A stretch of DNA of 35,217 bases from Candidatus Aminicenantota bacterium (lineage in GTDB: Bacteria; Acidobacteriota; Aminicenantia; Aminicenantales; Aminicenantaceae): assembly GCA_030620655.1 (NCBI GenBank), contig JAUXEH010000001.1:1-35217 (forward strand). The letters run 5' to 3'. Under the pieces are notes generated by a model that saw nothing but the letters and a program-made list of their open reading frames with translations, was not told where the DNA came from and did no database searches. A program made the translations under genes and the position numbers. Positions 14,993-22,417 of this stretch are shown piece by piece; the first letter of the stretch is position 1; each line of letters begins with the position of its first letter.

Positions 14993-15976
14993 GAACAAGG
15001 ACGGTTCCGAATCAATGACCTTATCCGCATTGTTCAAAACCTCCTCAGGGAAAACGATACCCTGCTTTTCCGCCATTTTCAAGTTGATGTGCAGCATGAC
15101 CCTGTCCATGTGCTGAAAAGAAATATTTTCAGGGCTTTCGCCGTTCTTGATCCTCAGGGCGATCTTCCCCGCCCTGTGACCGATGTCATAGAAATCCCAC
15201 CCCAATGCGGCGCATGCGCCCAACTCCGTGTGGAATAGGGCTCCCCCGAACAATGGGATCTCGTTGTCCACGGCCACACGGCCCACGGCCTGAAATGCCT
15301 GGTTGATGGTGTTGTCGGAGATCTGATAGATAACGTCGATCTTCTTGTTGATCAAGATCTGCGCTGATAACAGCACGTCACTGGCGTTCGCTATCGGGAC
15401 GGCTATCATCTCAAGCCCCAGCAAACCCGCTTCCTCCCTGGCTTTGTCCTTATAAAAAAGGGAGTTGAGCTCGGATGGCGTCCAAAGTGTACCGACACGT
15501 TTGATCCCGGGCATCAGGGACTTAATGAAGGCCAGGCTCTGGCCTATCGGCCCCTCGGAAGACACGCCGCTGACATTCCGCAGATGGTCTTCCGCCGACA
15601 CGCCGGCGCCTGCCAGATAGGGGTTAGCGACCGAGGCGAAAACGATCGGGATTTCACTCGTGGCGTGAAGGGCTGCCTGGAGACTGGGTGTGGAAAGGGG
15701 CACGATCATATCCACCCTGCGGGCCACAAAGCTCTCAGCGATCCGCCAGATTTCTGGGATCTGCCCGCGCGCGCTTTCGACCAGGATCCGTATTTCCCGA
15801 CCGTCCACAAGCCCCTCTTCAGCCAGCGATTCCACAAAACCCCTGCGTGTCTCCGTCATCGTGGAAGCATCATTCACCTGCAGGATACCGATGGTGTAGA
15901 GTTCAGGCTGCGGGCTTTGACAGCCGTATAGAAGAAAAAGCGAGAGGGCGACGAAGCCCCATATCGGTATACGCAT
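14990..15976 (-). CDS. ABC transporter substrate-binding lipoprotein (TrpX/DUF534 type)
   Basis: A 328-residue periplasmic binding protein of the ABC_sub_bind (PF04392) type. A lipoprotein signal with lipobox LLYGC ends at Cys19. The mature part has the two-lobed pattern of the family: IGILQVND, RGFVESLAEEGLVDGREI, VDMIVPLSTPSLQAA, PIVFASVANP and KRVGTLW. Relatives bind tryptophan, tyrosine or other small ligands. No permease or ATPase gene is adjacent, so it either serves a distant transporter or a sensor. The start at 15976 is chosen because the lipobox signal begins there and a good promoter (16004-16032) lies just upstream; an earlier ATG at 16093 would put that promoter inside the gene. 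Confidence 0.85.
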   Translation of the reverse strand: MRIPIWGFVALSLFLLYGCQSPQPELYTIGILQVNDASTMTETRRGFVESLAEEGLVDGREIRILVESARGQIPEIWRIAESFVARRVDMIVPLSTPSLQAALHATSEIPIVFASVANPYLAGAGVSAEDHLRNVSGVSSEGPIGQSLAFIKSLMPGIKRVGTLWTPSELNSLFYKDKAREEAGLLGLEMIAVPIANASDVLLSAQILINKKIDVIYQISDNTINQAFQAVGRVAVDNEIPLFGGALFHTELGACAALGWDFYDIGHRAGKIALRIKNGESPENISFQHMDRVMLHINLKMAEKQGIVFPEEVLNNADKVIDSEPSLF

Positions 15977-16003
15977 GAAACGTGTTGGCAACAAGTCTTG
16001 AAT

Positions 16004-16032
16004 ATCATAAAGAAAAAACTCCTCGCTGACAA
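16004..16032 (-). promoter_or_regulatory. Promoter of the substrate-binding lipoprotein gene
   Basis: On the minus strand TTGTCA (16027-16032) and TATGAT (16004-16009), each 5 of 6 to consensus, are 17 bases apart. The chosen start codon lies 27 bases downstream of the -10. Confidence 0.6.
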
Positions 16033-16092
16033 GGCCTTCCCACCAGCCCATGGCTGTCTTGGGGTCCGGTGTGTGGTACAATGGAAAAGGCA

Positions 16093-16983
16093 ATGGCGCA
16101 ATTTCACATTGGCACAGCGGGGTGGAGCTACCAGGACTGGGAAGGGATCGTCTATCCCGCCCAGAAGAGCACTGGCTTTCACGCCCTGGTGTTTCTGGCC
16201 GACTACATCAACCTGGTGGAGATCAACAGCACCTTCTACCGCCCGCCGGTCATGCGCGTGGCCTTGGCCTGGGTAAAAAAAGTCCAGCATCGACCGGATT
16301 TTCTGTTCGCCGTGAAGCTTCACCAGAACTTCACCCATGGGGACCGACGATTCACACAGAAAGATACTGACGAATTCAAACTCGGGATCGAGCCGCTCCA
16401 GTCTCACTCCCGGCTGGGTGCAATACTCATCCAGTTTCCCTGGTCGTTCAAGGATTCGGGGATGAACCGCGAGCATCTAGAGCGCATATTTCGAGCATTC
16501 CGCGACTATCCCCTGGCCCTGGAGGTCAGGCACGGCTCCTGGAACCGGCCCGATTTTTTCCTGTGGCTTCAATCCAACAAGGTCGGATTCTGCAATATCG
16601 ATCAACCGGTCATCAACGATTCCCTCTCCCCGACTTCGATCCAGACCCACCCGGATTTCACGTATGTGCGCCTCCACGGGCGCAACTATCAAAACTGGTT
16701 CAGCCAGAGCGCAGGCCGGGACGCCCGCTACAACTACCTGTACGGCGGGGAAGAACTCGACGAATGGGTAGAGCGCATCAAGGGGCTGGGAGAAAAAAGC
16801 CGCAACGTGTTCGTCGTCACCAACAATCACTATCAAGGACAGGCGCTGGCCAACGCACTTCAGATCAAGAACAAGCTCACCGGAGAAAAGGTCGATATCC
16901 CGTTGGACCTGATAAAGCGTTATCCGCTGCTGCGCAAAATCGTCAAGAAGATCGAAAAGGGACAGATCGATCTGTTCGAGTAG
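16093..16983 (+). CDS. DUF72 family protein
   Basis: A 296-residue DUF72 (YecE-like) TIM-barrel protein. It opens FHIGTAGWSYQDWEGIVYP and has VEINSTFYRPP, FLFAVKLHQNFTH, AILIQFPWSF, LALEVRHGSW and YVRLHGRN, the typical strand ends of the family. FVVTNNHYQGQA follows near the C-terminus. The biochemical role of DUF72 proteins is not established. The ATG at 16093 fits the family N-terminus; ATGs at 16069 and 16081 are possible. A TGGTACAAT extended -10 at 16074-16082 sits just before the chosen start, again implying a very short leader. The divergent lipoprotein gene shares the upstream region. Confidence 0.9.
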   Translation: MAQFHIGTAGWSYQDWEGIVYPAQKSTGFHALVFLADYINLVEINSTFYRPPVMRVALAWVKKVQHRPDFLFAVKLHQNFTHGDRRFTQKDTDEFKLGIEPLQSHSRLGAILIQFPWSFKDSGMNREHLERIFRAFRDYPLALEVRHGSWNRPDFFLWLQSNKVGFCNIDQPVINDSLSPTSIQTHPDFTYVRLHGRNYQNWFSQSAGRDARYNYLYGGEELDEWVERIKGLGEKSRNVFVVTNNHYQGQALANALQIKNKLTGEKVDIPLDLIKRYPLLRKIVKKIEKGQIDLFE

Positions 16984-17074
16984 GCCATCCTCCGATCCTC
17001 AGCCCTTGAGGCAGAAGCAGTCGATGGAGATGAATTCGTCGAGGGATTTTCGTCCCGGCCACGATGCCTCCCAG

Positions 17075-17337
17075 TCAGACCCTGAGGAATTGAATGATAT
17101 CTTCGATATCCGGAAGCACCGGGATATCATAGGTCTTCACATAAACCACCTGTCCGTTCTCATCGAGGATGACCTTGGCCCGTTGCGAGAATCCCTGCTC
17201 TTCGCGAAACAGCCCGTAAGACCTCGCGACTTCTCCGTGCTGCCAAAAATCCGACAGCAGTTTGGTGTCCGCAATGCCAAGCTCCTTGGCCCAGGCATTC
17301 TTGCAGGGGACGCTGTCTACACTCAGCCCGGAGGGTA
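17075..17337 (-). pseudogene. Peroxiredoxin, N-terminal part missing
   Basis: The frame carries the C-terminal half of an AhpC/TSA peroxiredoxin: GLSVDSVPCKNAWAKELGI, LLSDFWQHGEVARSYGLF, RAKVILDENGQVVYVK and a normal C-terminus DIEDIIQFLRV. The first 60-80 residues, including the thioredoxin-fold start and the peroxidatic Cys of the PxxxTxxC motif, are absent. At about 17337 the similarity stops and the sequence becomes the hairpin repeat. The open frame continues about 47 codons into the repeat, but that peptide is not peroxiredoxin-like. It is best read as a gene broken by insertion or deletion at the repeat. Confidence 0.75.
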
Positions 17338-17409
17338 AAAGATGCCGACAATAAATATTGAATGCTCTTTGAATCTGAATTTGTCGGCAGCTTTTATGAA
17401 TGCTCCCGG
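17337..17409. repeat. Hairpin repeat B, adjacent to the peroxiredoxin break
   Basis: Arms 17337-17351 and 17381-17395 pair over 15 bases with one mismatch; their core is TGCCGACAA/TTGTCGGCA around a 29-base A+T-rich loop. The right arm runs on into TTATGAATGCTCCCGG (17394-17409). Organisation, arm sequence and flank match repeat A at 17533-17600. The outer left flank, CGGAGGGT, is also like the corresponding flank of repeat A. Confidence 0.8.
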
Positions 17410-17411
17410 AG

Positions 17412-17425
17412 CCGGGATTATTCAC
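17412..17425 (+). repeat. Edge motif of the structured element
   Basis: CCGGGATTATTCAC lies directly before the structured element and in inverted orientation two bases from the similar TTATGAATGCTCCCGG. The same motif, with T for G at position three, recurs alone at 22487, 23287, 14977 and elsewhere. Confidence 0.65.
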
Positions 17426-17523
17426 AGGCCGAGATTGGTACAGATGCAAGGCATGGCGGACGAAGCTGTGGTTTACCACCGCGAGTCCGACGTAACACAG
17501 CAGATGTGCCGAGATTCGGCCTG
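17425..17523. ncRNA. Structured element, copy 2 (unrecognised family)
   Basis: Outer arms CAGGCCGA (17425-17432) and TCGGCCTG (17516-17523) pair perfectly. Inside are a second stem CGGAC/GTCCG and a tip GTGGT/ACCAC. The 97-nt core 17426-17522 has the same length and order of conserved blocks as the copy at 20442-20538: CGAGAT, GCAAGG, GCTGT, GCAGATGTG and GAGAT. Where stems differ, both partners differ. No open frame is shared. It may be an RNA, a single-stranded DNA hairpin of a mobile element, or both; the strand cannot be decided. The class ncRNA is therefore tentative. Confidence 0.5.
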
Positions 17524-17532
17524 CCCGAAGGG

Positions 17533-17600
17533 TAAGAATTGCCGATGATTATAGAGAGGTAGTAAGAAAATATATCGGCAATTCTTATGAATGATCCCGG
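17533..17600. repeat. Hairpin repeat A, overlapping the dnaE stop
   Basis: A perfect 14-bp inverted repeat, 17533-17546 against 17574-17587 (core AAGAATTGCCGAT), encloses a 27-base A+T-rich loop. It continues into TTATGAATGATCCCGG (17585-17600). The right arm contains the dnaE stop codon, so the last few residues of that protein are encoded by the repeat. It is a sister of repeat B. Confidence 0.8.
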
Positions 17601-20389
17601 AAGGAGCAGTTGAAGGCTTTGAGCTCCCCCCTCCCCCCGCTGCGGATCTCGGCGCGCAGGAAACAGGCCGGCGGCGTGCCGGACGTCAGGCACCTGGTCT
17701 CGCCCACCCCTTCCAGCAGCCCGGTCTCATCCTCGAACAGGAAAAAATACTTGCGACCGCCGTTGACACCCTTGAGCCGGGCGTCGACCATCCGGACCAC
17801 CAGCTCCACCTCGCGACCGGCATATCTTTTCAGGTCCTTGATCCGGAGCTCCGGACGCTTCCCCTCGAACAGCACGAGCGAATCGCCCTCCGGGTCAAAG
17901 CCCAGGGATTCCACCAGCATCCGCTTTTTCTGCCTGGCGTTGAGGTCGGCGACCTCCCCTATGCCCTCGAGCCCGTGGAAATAGCGCAGGATCTGCTGGG
18001 TGCGCGTCGGTTCCAGCGAATCGAACGCGCCGGCTTTGATCAAAGCGAACAGTTCGGCTTTGGTCAGCGACACCCGCAGTAGTAAATCCTCGATGGAGCG
18101 GTAGGGCACGTCCCTGCGCTCCTCGAAGATCTTGTCCGCGGTCCGGACGGCCAGCCCCTTGATGGACAGCAGGCCCACCCGGATGCTTTTGCCCTCCACC
18201 TCGAAATGATAGCCGCTGCGCTGGACATCCGGACCCAGGATCCGGATCCCGCACCGTTTGGCCTCCTCGATGTATTCGGGCAGGCCGTAATAGCCACCGC
18301 AGGCGTTGAGCACCGCCGTGAGGTACGGCAGCGTGTGATGGGTCTTGAGATACACCGCCTGGTAGGCCATGTGGGCGTAGGAAGCGCTGTGGGCCTTGTT
18401 GAAGGAGTAGGAGGAAAATTTGTCCATGATGGCCCAGAGCCTTTTGACCTCTCCCGGAGTGTACCCGCGCGCGCCCGCCTCCTGGAAAAATTTCTCCTTG
18501 AAAGGCGTGTCCGCCCTCTTTTTCTTGAGGCCGCGCCGGAGCAGGTCGCCCTCCTCCGGCGGCATCCCGGCCACGCGGTCCGCGACCTGCATCACCTGCT
18601 CCTCGTACAGCAGCAGCCCCCCGGTCTCGGGCAGGACCCGGGACAGGAGAGGGTCGCGGGACACCTGCTTCCCCTCCCGGCCGCGGAGCAGCGTCTGCTT
18701 CATCCCGCTTTCGGTCGGCCCCGGCCGGATCAAGGCCAGGGCCTGGATCAGGTCATAGATGGTCTCCGGCCGCATGCGGCGGAGCAGGTTCATCATGGCC
18801 GGGCTCTCCACCTGAAAACAGCCGATGGTCTCTGCCTTCTGCAGCCGCCGGAAGGTGGGGCCGTCCCGCGGTGGGATGCTCCGGAGGTCGAGTGTTTTTC
18901 GCGTGCTCGAGATGGCGGCCAGCCCCCGCACGGACAGTAGATCGAGCTTGATGAGCTTGAGATCCTCAACCGCGTCCCGGTCAAAGTGTGACATGCGCAG
19001 GCCCTTGGCGGACTCCTGCAGCGGAAGGTACCGGCGGACCGGAGCGGGCGTGAGCAGCACGCCTCCCACATGCAGGGAAATCTCGCAGTATACCGAAGTC
19101 AGTTCCGAAGCGGCGGCCCAGATCTCCCCACATCCGGGCAGCGGCCGGTCCTTCTTCAGGTATTCGGGCTCCTCGAACATGGGGATCCGCCTGCTCATGG
19201 AACGGCCCTCGGCCGGCGGCAGCCCGAAGGCGCGGGCCGTCTCGTACAGGGCCGACCGGGCCCGGTAGTTCTTCAGACTGCACACGAAGGCAGCCCCGGT
19301 CCGGCCCCGGCCGTACGTGTCCAGGACATACTCCAGCACCCGGTCCCGCAGGCGCGAGTCGAAGTCCAAATCAAAATCCGGAGGGGCGTCCCGCCCCGAG
19401 TTGAGGAAGCGGGCGAAGTAGAGGTCGAAGGTGATGGGGCTGATGTGGGAGATCCCCAGGAGATAGGCCAGGAAGGAGGAGGCTCCCGAGCCCTTGAGGT
19501 TGTGAAGGATGCCCTGCCGGCGGGCGAACTGCACCACGTCGTGCACCACCAGGAAATAGGGCGCAAACCCCGATCTCTCCACCACCTCCAGTTCCATCCG
19601 GGCCCGCTTCCTCTCCTTCCAACTGAGATCCCTCCTCCCCCGAAGCTTCTCCATCACCACGTCCCGCAGTGGCGTGGGGAAAAGGCCTCCGGGAAGCTTG
19701 GGGACGATGTCGTCGAAGGTGAACCGGCACTTCTCGGCCACCTCGAAGGTCGCGCGGAAGAGCGGCTTGATACCGGGGCCGAACTTTTTCACCGCCAGAT
19801 GCGCCTGGTCAGGCCCTAAAAGCGGCATCCGGCGGCCTAAGCGGTCCCGCTCCGGAGGGAAGGGGATCTTTTTATGGATGGCATGCAGCAGGATAAGCCG
19901 CTCGGGATGGCGGAGAAACTTCAGGGGATGGGCCCAGACCGCAGGCAGGCCGTGCCTTTTGGACCAGGCCTTGACCGTTTTCAGGTTGAAGAAACCGCTC
20001 CCCAGATACAGATCCTCACCCAGGAGCGGCACCAGCTCCTCGGGGAAGTCACGGTCCTCCGGCCGGGGGATAAAGACGGTCACCAGCCCCCGGGTGCTGT
20101 TAACAGCACGCCCGTTGAGGGTTTCCATGAGGGTCCAGTATCCTTCCCGCTCCTTGACCAGGAACAGGAACGTCCGCCCCCCGAGTTCCAGCTCACATCC
20201 GAAAACAGGGCGGAGCCCACTGTCCTGTGCGGCCCTCTTCCAGCGTGCCCAGCCGTAGAGGTTCTCAAGATCAGAGAGCGCCGCCGCCGGGAGCTTCTCC
20301 CGGACGGCCCAGGCGGCCAGCTCCCGCAGCAGCACCCCTCCCCTCCCCTTGCTGTAGACGGAGTGCACCCGCAGCGGTATAAACATCAT
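17585..20389 (-). CDS. dnaE2: Short DnaE-type DNA polymerase III alpha subunit of the SOS cassette
   Basis: At 934 residues this C-family polymerase is shorter than replicative DnaE (about 1160) and typical DnaE2 (about 1050-1090). Catalytic Asp residues are present: D338 and D340 in PPDFDLDFD, and D483 in KLIKLDLLS. Fingers and thumb motifs such as IGCFQVESPAM, ALIRPGPTESGM, LYEEQVMQVA and FNKAHSASYAHMAYQ are intact. The N-terminal PHP domain has lost metal ligands (LRVHS, SDLENLYG), so proofreading there is unlikely. A possible clamp-binding SLVLF lies near residue 838. A C-terminal OB-fold follows and no tau-binding domain. It is third in lexA-dinB-dnaE order, which suggests error-prone translesion synthesis. 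The final residues FRDHS come from repeat A. Confidence 0.88.
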   Translation of the reverse strand: MMFIPLRVHSVYSKGRGGVLLRELAAWAVREKLPAAALSDLENLYGWARWKRAAQDSGLRPVFGCELELGGRTFLFLVKEREGYWTLMETLNGRAVNSTRGLVTVFIPRPEDRDFPEELVPLLGEDLYLGSGFFNLKTVKAWSKRHGLPAVWAHPLKFLRHPERLILLHAIHKKIPFPPERDRLGRRMPLLGPDQAHLAVKKFGPGIKPLFRATFEVAEKCRFTFDDIVPKLPGGLFPTPLRDVVMEKLRGRRDLSWKERKRARMELEVVERSGFAPYFLVVHDVVQFARRQGILHNLKGSGASSFLAYLLGISHISPITFDLYFARFLNSGRDAPPDFDLDFDSRLRDRVLEYVLDTYGRGRTGAAFVCSLKNYRARSALYETARAFGLPPAEGRSMSRRIPMFEEPEYLKKDRPLPGCGEIWAAASELTSVYCEISLHVGGVLLTPAPVRRYLPLQESAKGLRMSHFDRDAVEDLKLIKLDLLSVRGLAAISSTRKTLDLRSIPPRDGPTFRRLQKAETIGCFQVESPAMMNLLRRMRPETIYDLIQALALIRPGPTESGMKQTLLRGREGKQVSRDPLLSRVLPETGGLLLYEEQVMQVADRVAGMPPEEGDLLRRGLKKKRADTPFKEKFFQEAGARGYTPGEVKRLWAIMDKFSSYSFNKAHSASYAHMAYQAVYLKTHHTLPYLTAVLNACGGYYGLPEYIEEAKRCGIRILGPDVQRSGYHFEVEGKSIRVGLLSIKGLAVRTADKIFEERRDVPYRSIEDLLLRVSLTKAELFALIKAGAFDSLEPTRTQQILRYFHGLEGIGEVADLNARQKKRMLVESLGFDPEGDSLVLFEGKRPELRIKDLKRYAGREVELVVRMVDARLKGVNGGRKYFFLFEDETGLLEGVGETRCLTSGTPPACFLRAEIRSGGRGELKAFNCSFRDHS

Positions 20390-20426
20390 CTCTCTACCTG
20401 CATCGACATTCTTTTGTCACTCCAAT

Positions 20427-20553
20427 ACCTGGGTCATCTGCGGGTCGAGATGGCTGCAGCGGCAAGGAAGCGGTCCGTGAGGCTGTAGTGAACTACGCCG
20501 AACGGGCCGCAACGATGCCGATGTGGTGAGATCGACCCGCAGATGACCCAGGT
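20427..20553. ncRNA. Structured element, copy 1, with 22-bp perfect arms
   Basis: A perfect 22-bp inverted repeat (20427-20448 against 20532-20553, core CATCTGCGGGTCGA) closes a 127-base element between dinB and dnaE. Inside, 20470-20478 pairs with 20502-20510 over nine bases with one G.U, and the tip is GTAG-TGAA-CTAC. Its 97-nt core 20442-20538 is homologous to copy 2. The right arm abuts the dinB stop codon. In the operon transcript it would form one long hairpin between the two polymerase genes. Whether it is an RNA, a MITE-like insertion or an attenuator is not known; ncRNA is a provisional class. Confidence 0.55.
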
Positions 20554-21773
20554 CATTTGGTGAGGGAGGCGGTCTTGAGAACAAACCCCTGCCGCTTCTC
20601 CAAGCTGTAGATCTCGTCCAGCATCCTCTCGCGCGCCGTGAGCAGCGAGCCGAAACCGTACTTCTCCCGCACCCGGTCCATGGCCAACCCCAGGCGCTCC
20701 TGACGTGGCGAATAGGGCTCGAACAGGGAGAGGGGCCGACCCCGGACCAGGTCGGAAGCCTTGACCCCCACCAGGCGCAGCGAGAGGCGCGACCCGGTGT
20801 AAAGCTCGCCGAACAGCTCCCGGGCGATGCGGAAGATCTCGCCCATATCCTGCAGGGGTGAGATCAGGAGCCGGCGGCGGCCCTCGGTCTTGAAATCGGA
20901 ATACCGGACCTTGACCTCCACGATGTGGGCGAAAAGGCGGTCCTTGCGCAGGGCCAGGGTCATCCGGTCACAGAGGTAGGCCAGATGGGCCAGGAACAGT
21001 CGCTGCTCCCAGATATCCTCCAGGAAGGTGGTCTCCCGGGACACGGACTTGGGCACGGCGGGGGGGGCCAGGGGCCGGCTGTCCACGCCCCGGGACTGGA
21101 GGTAGATCTCCTCGCCGTTGAGGCCGAACAGCGAACGCAGAGTGGCGCGCGGCAGGCCCCACAGGTCGCCGATCCGCTGGATGTTCAGCATGCGCAGGAT
21201 GACCTGGGCCTTGGGCCCGATCCCCGGCAGCAGCTCGATCCCCAGGTCCTTGAGGAATTCCTCTTCCCCGCCGGGCGGGATCTCTAACAGCCCCCCCGGT
21301 TTCGCCCGGTTGGTGGCCAGCTTGGCCAGGGTCTTGTTGGGTCCCACCCCCACCGAGACCGTCAGCCCCAGTTCCCGCTCCACCCGCCGCTTGATATCCT
21401 GCACGGCCCGGGAAAAGGACGGATAGAGCGCCCGGCATCGGGTGAGGTCGAGATAGGCCTCGTCCAGGGAGGCGGACTCCACATCCGGGGTGTATTGGGA
21501 AAGAATCCGGAGAAAATTCTCCGAAAACGCGCTGTAGACCTGGTAGTTCCCCCTTATGAACACCCCGTGGGGGCACAGCTGGTGCGCCTGGCGGAGGGAC
21601 ATACCGGAGTGGACCCCGTATTTACGGGCGGCGTAAGACGCCGTGGAGGCCACGCCCCGCTCATGGGGGAGGCCGCCCACGATCACCGGTTTTCCCTTGA
21701 GGGAAGGGTCGAGCAGTTCTTCCACCGCGGCAAAAAAAGCATCGATATCGATGTGGACGATACACCTTCGCAT
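20553..21773 (-). CDS. dinB: DNA polymerase IV (Y-family translesion polymerase)
   Basis: A 406-residue Y-family polymerase with intact catalytic acids: D9 in HIDIDAFFAAVE, and D104 and E105 in SASLDEAYLDL. The fingers motif YAARKYGVHSGM, the helix-hairpin-helix LPGIGPK and the little-finger region are present. A beta-clamp-binding-like PLSLFE lies near residue 365. Because the active site is complete, this is a true Pol IV rather than the catalytically dead ImuB found in many lexA-imuA-imuB-dnaE2 cassettes. The start is ten bases after the lexA stop and lacks a clear Shine-Dalgarno, so translation is probably coupled. It should be induced on DNA damage through LexA. Confidence 0.95.
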   Translation of the reverse strand: MRRCIVHIDIDAFFAAVEELLDPSLKGKPVIVGGLPHERGVASTASYAARKYGVHSGMSLRQAHQLCPHGVFIRGNYQVYSAFSENFLRILSQYTPDVESASLDEAYLDLTRCRALYPSFSRAVQDIKRRVERELGLTVSVGVGPNKTLAKLATNRAKPGGLLEIPPGGEEEFLKDLGIELLPGIGPKAQVILRMLNIQRIGDLWGLPRATLRSLFGLNGEEIYLQSRGVDSRPLAPPAVPKSVSRETTFLEDIWEQRLFLAHLAYLCDRMTLALRKDRLFAHIVEVKVRYSDFKTEGRRRLLISPLQDMGEIFRIARELFGELYTGSRLSLRLVGVKASDLVRGRPLSLFEPYSPRQERLGLAMDRVREKYGFGSLLTARERMLDEIYSLEKRQGFVLKTASLTK

Positions 21774-21783
21774 CAGGCTGAGG

Positions 21784-22401
21784 TCAGTATTTCCGCATCA
21801 CCCCGATCACCCGCCCCAGGATCCGCAGCTGCGAGACCTCGATGGGTTCAAACTCCGGGTTCTCGGGCATGAGGGCGATCCGCCCCGCCTCAAGCCTCAG
21901 CCTCTTCAGGGTGACGGACCCGTCCTCCAGGAAAGCGATCACCATCTCGCCGGAGCTGGCGGTGTTGGTGCGCTCCACCAGCACGCGGTCGCCGTCATCG
22001 ATATAGGCATCCACCATGCTTTTTCCCTCGACCTGCACGCAGAAGACATTGTCTCGCTTACGGCCCAACATCCATTCCGGCACCTCCACGGCCTCGTGGG
22101 AAAGGTCGATCGCCTCCCGAGGGTGGCCCGCCGGGACAAACCCCAGCAGGGGTACCTTGACATGCGCTTCCACGGCGGTGGGAAAACCGGTGGGGCTCAA
22201 CTCTCCACTCTGTTTCCGGACATATCCCTTCTTTTCCAGGCTCCGGACATGCTTGAAAACGGCCGAAGGGTTGCTGATGTGCAGGATCTCCCCCAACTGC
22301 CGGATGGTGGGGGAATACCCTCGCTCCAGGATGAAGTCCTTGATGGCCTGCAGGACCTCTTCCTGCCTCTCCGTCAGTTCAATGCGCATTTTGTTTACCA
22401 T
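21784..22401 (-). CDS. lexA: LexA repressor
   Basis: A 205-residue SOS repressor. The N-terminal winged helix has the recognition region SPTIRQLGEILHISNPSAVFKHVRSLEKKGYV. The C-terminal S24 self-cleavage domain has the scissile A91-G92 (FVPAGHP), nucleophile S128 (GKSMVDAY) and K166 (GSVTLKRL). RecA-stimulated cleavage would derepress the downstream polymerases. Three in-frame starts exist: GTG at 22410, ATG at 22401 and ATG at 22389. I chose 22401 because AAGGTG sits six bases before it. The start region itself is a direct repeat that may be the LexA operator. Confidence 0.96.
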   Translation of the reverse strand: MVNKMRIELTERQEEVLQAIKDFILERGYSPTIRQLGEILHISNPSAVFKHVRSLEKKGYVRKQSGELSPTGFPTAVEAHVKVPLLGFVPAGHPREAIDLSHEAVEVPEWMLGRKRDNVFCVQVEGKSMVDAYIDDGDRVLVERTNTASSGEMVIAFLEDGSVTLKRLRLEAGRIALMPENPEFEPIEVSQLRILGRVIGVMRKY

Positions 22402-22410
22402 TTTGTTCAC
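22387..22410 (-). promoter_or_regulatory. Direct-repeat candidate LexA operator
   Basis: On the minus strand GTGAACAAAATG is followed immediately by GTAAACAAAATG, two 12-base repeats differing at one base. They lie just downstream of the promoter and cover the possible start codons. Direct-repeat LexA sites are known in Alphaproteobacteria (GTTC-N7-GTTC). The spacing here differs, and the repeat also encodes NK residues, so operator function is only a proposal. Confidence 0.35.
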
Positions 22411-22417
22411 CTTTTAT

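Noticed and set aside
16986..17074. Possible remnant of another coding frame after the peroxiredoxin stop (minus strand, ending DEFISIDCFCLKG)
   Set aside because: About 27 codons without start, domain or known match; too short to distinguish from chance.
17337..17600. CRISPR array
   Set aside because: Only two similar hairpins occur, with different arms and no regular spacers, and there are no cas genes.
20427..20553. Retron msr-msd or attenuator
   Set aside because: The terminal inverted repeat resembles retron a1/a2 arms, but no reverse transcriptase gene is present anywhere in the window, and the second copy lies outside the operon.
20553..21773. ImuB annotation for the Y-family polymerase
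   Set aside because: ImuB lacks catalytic acids, whereas D9, D104 and E105 are all present, so DinB fits better.
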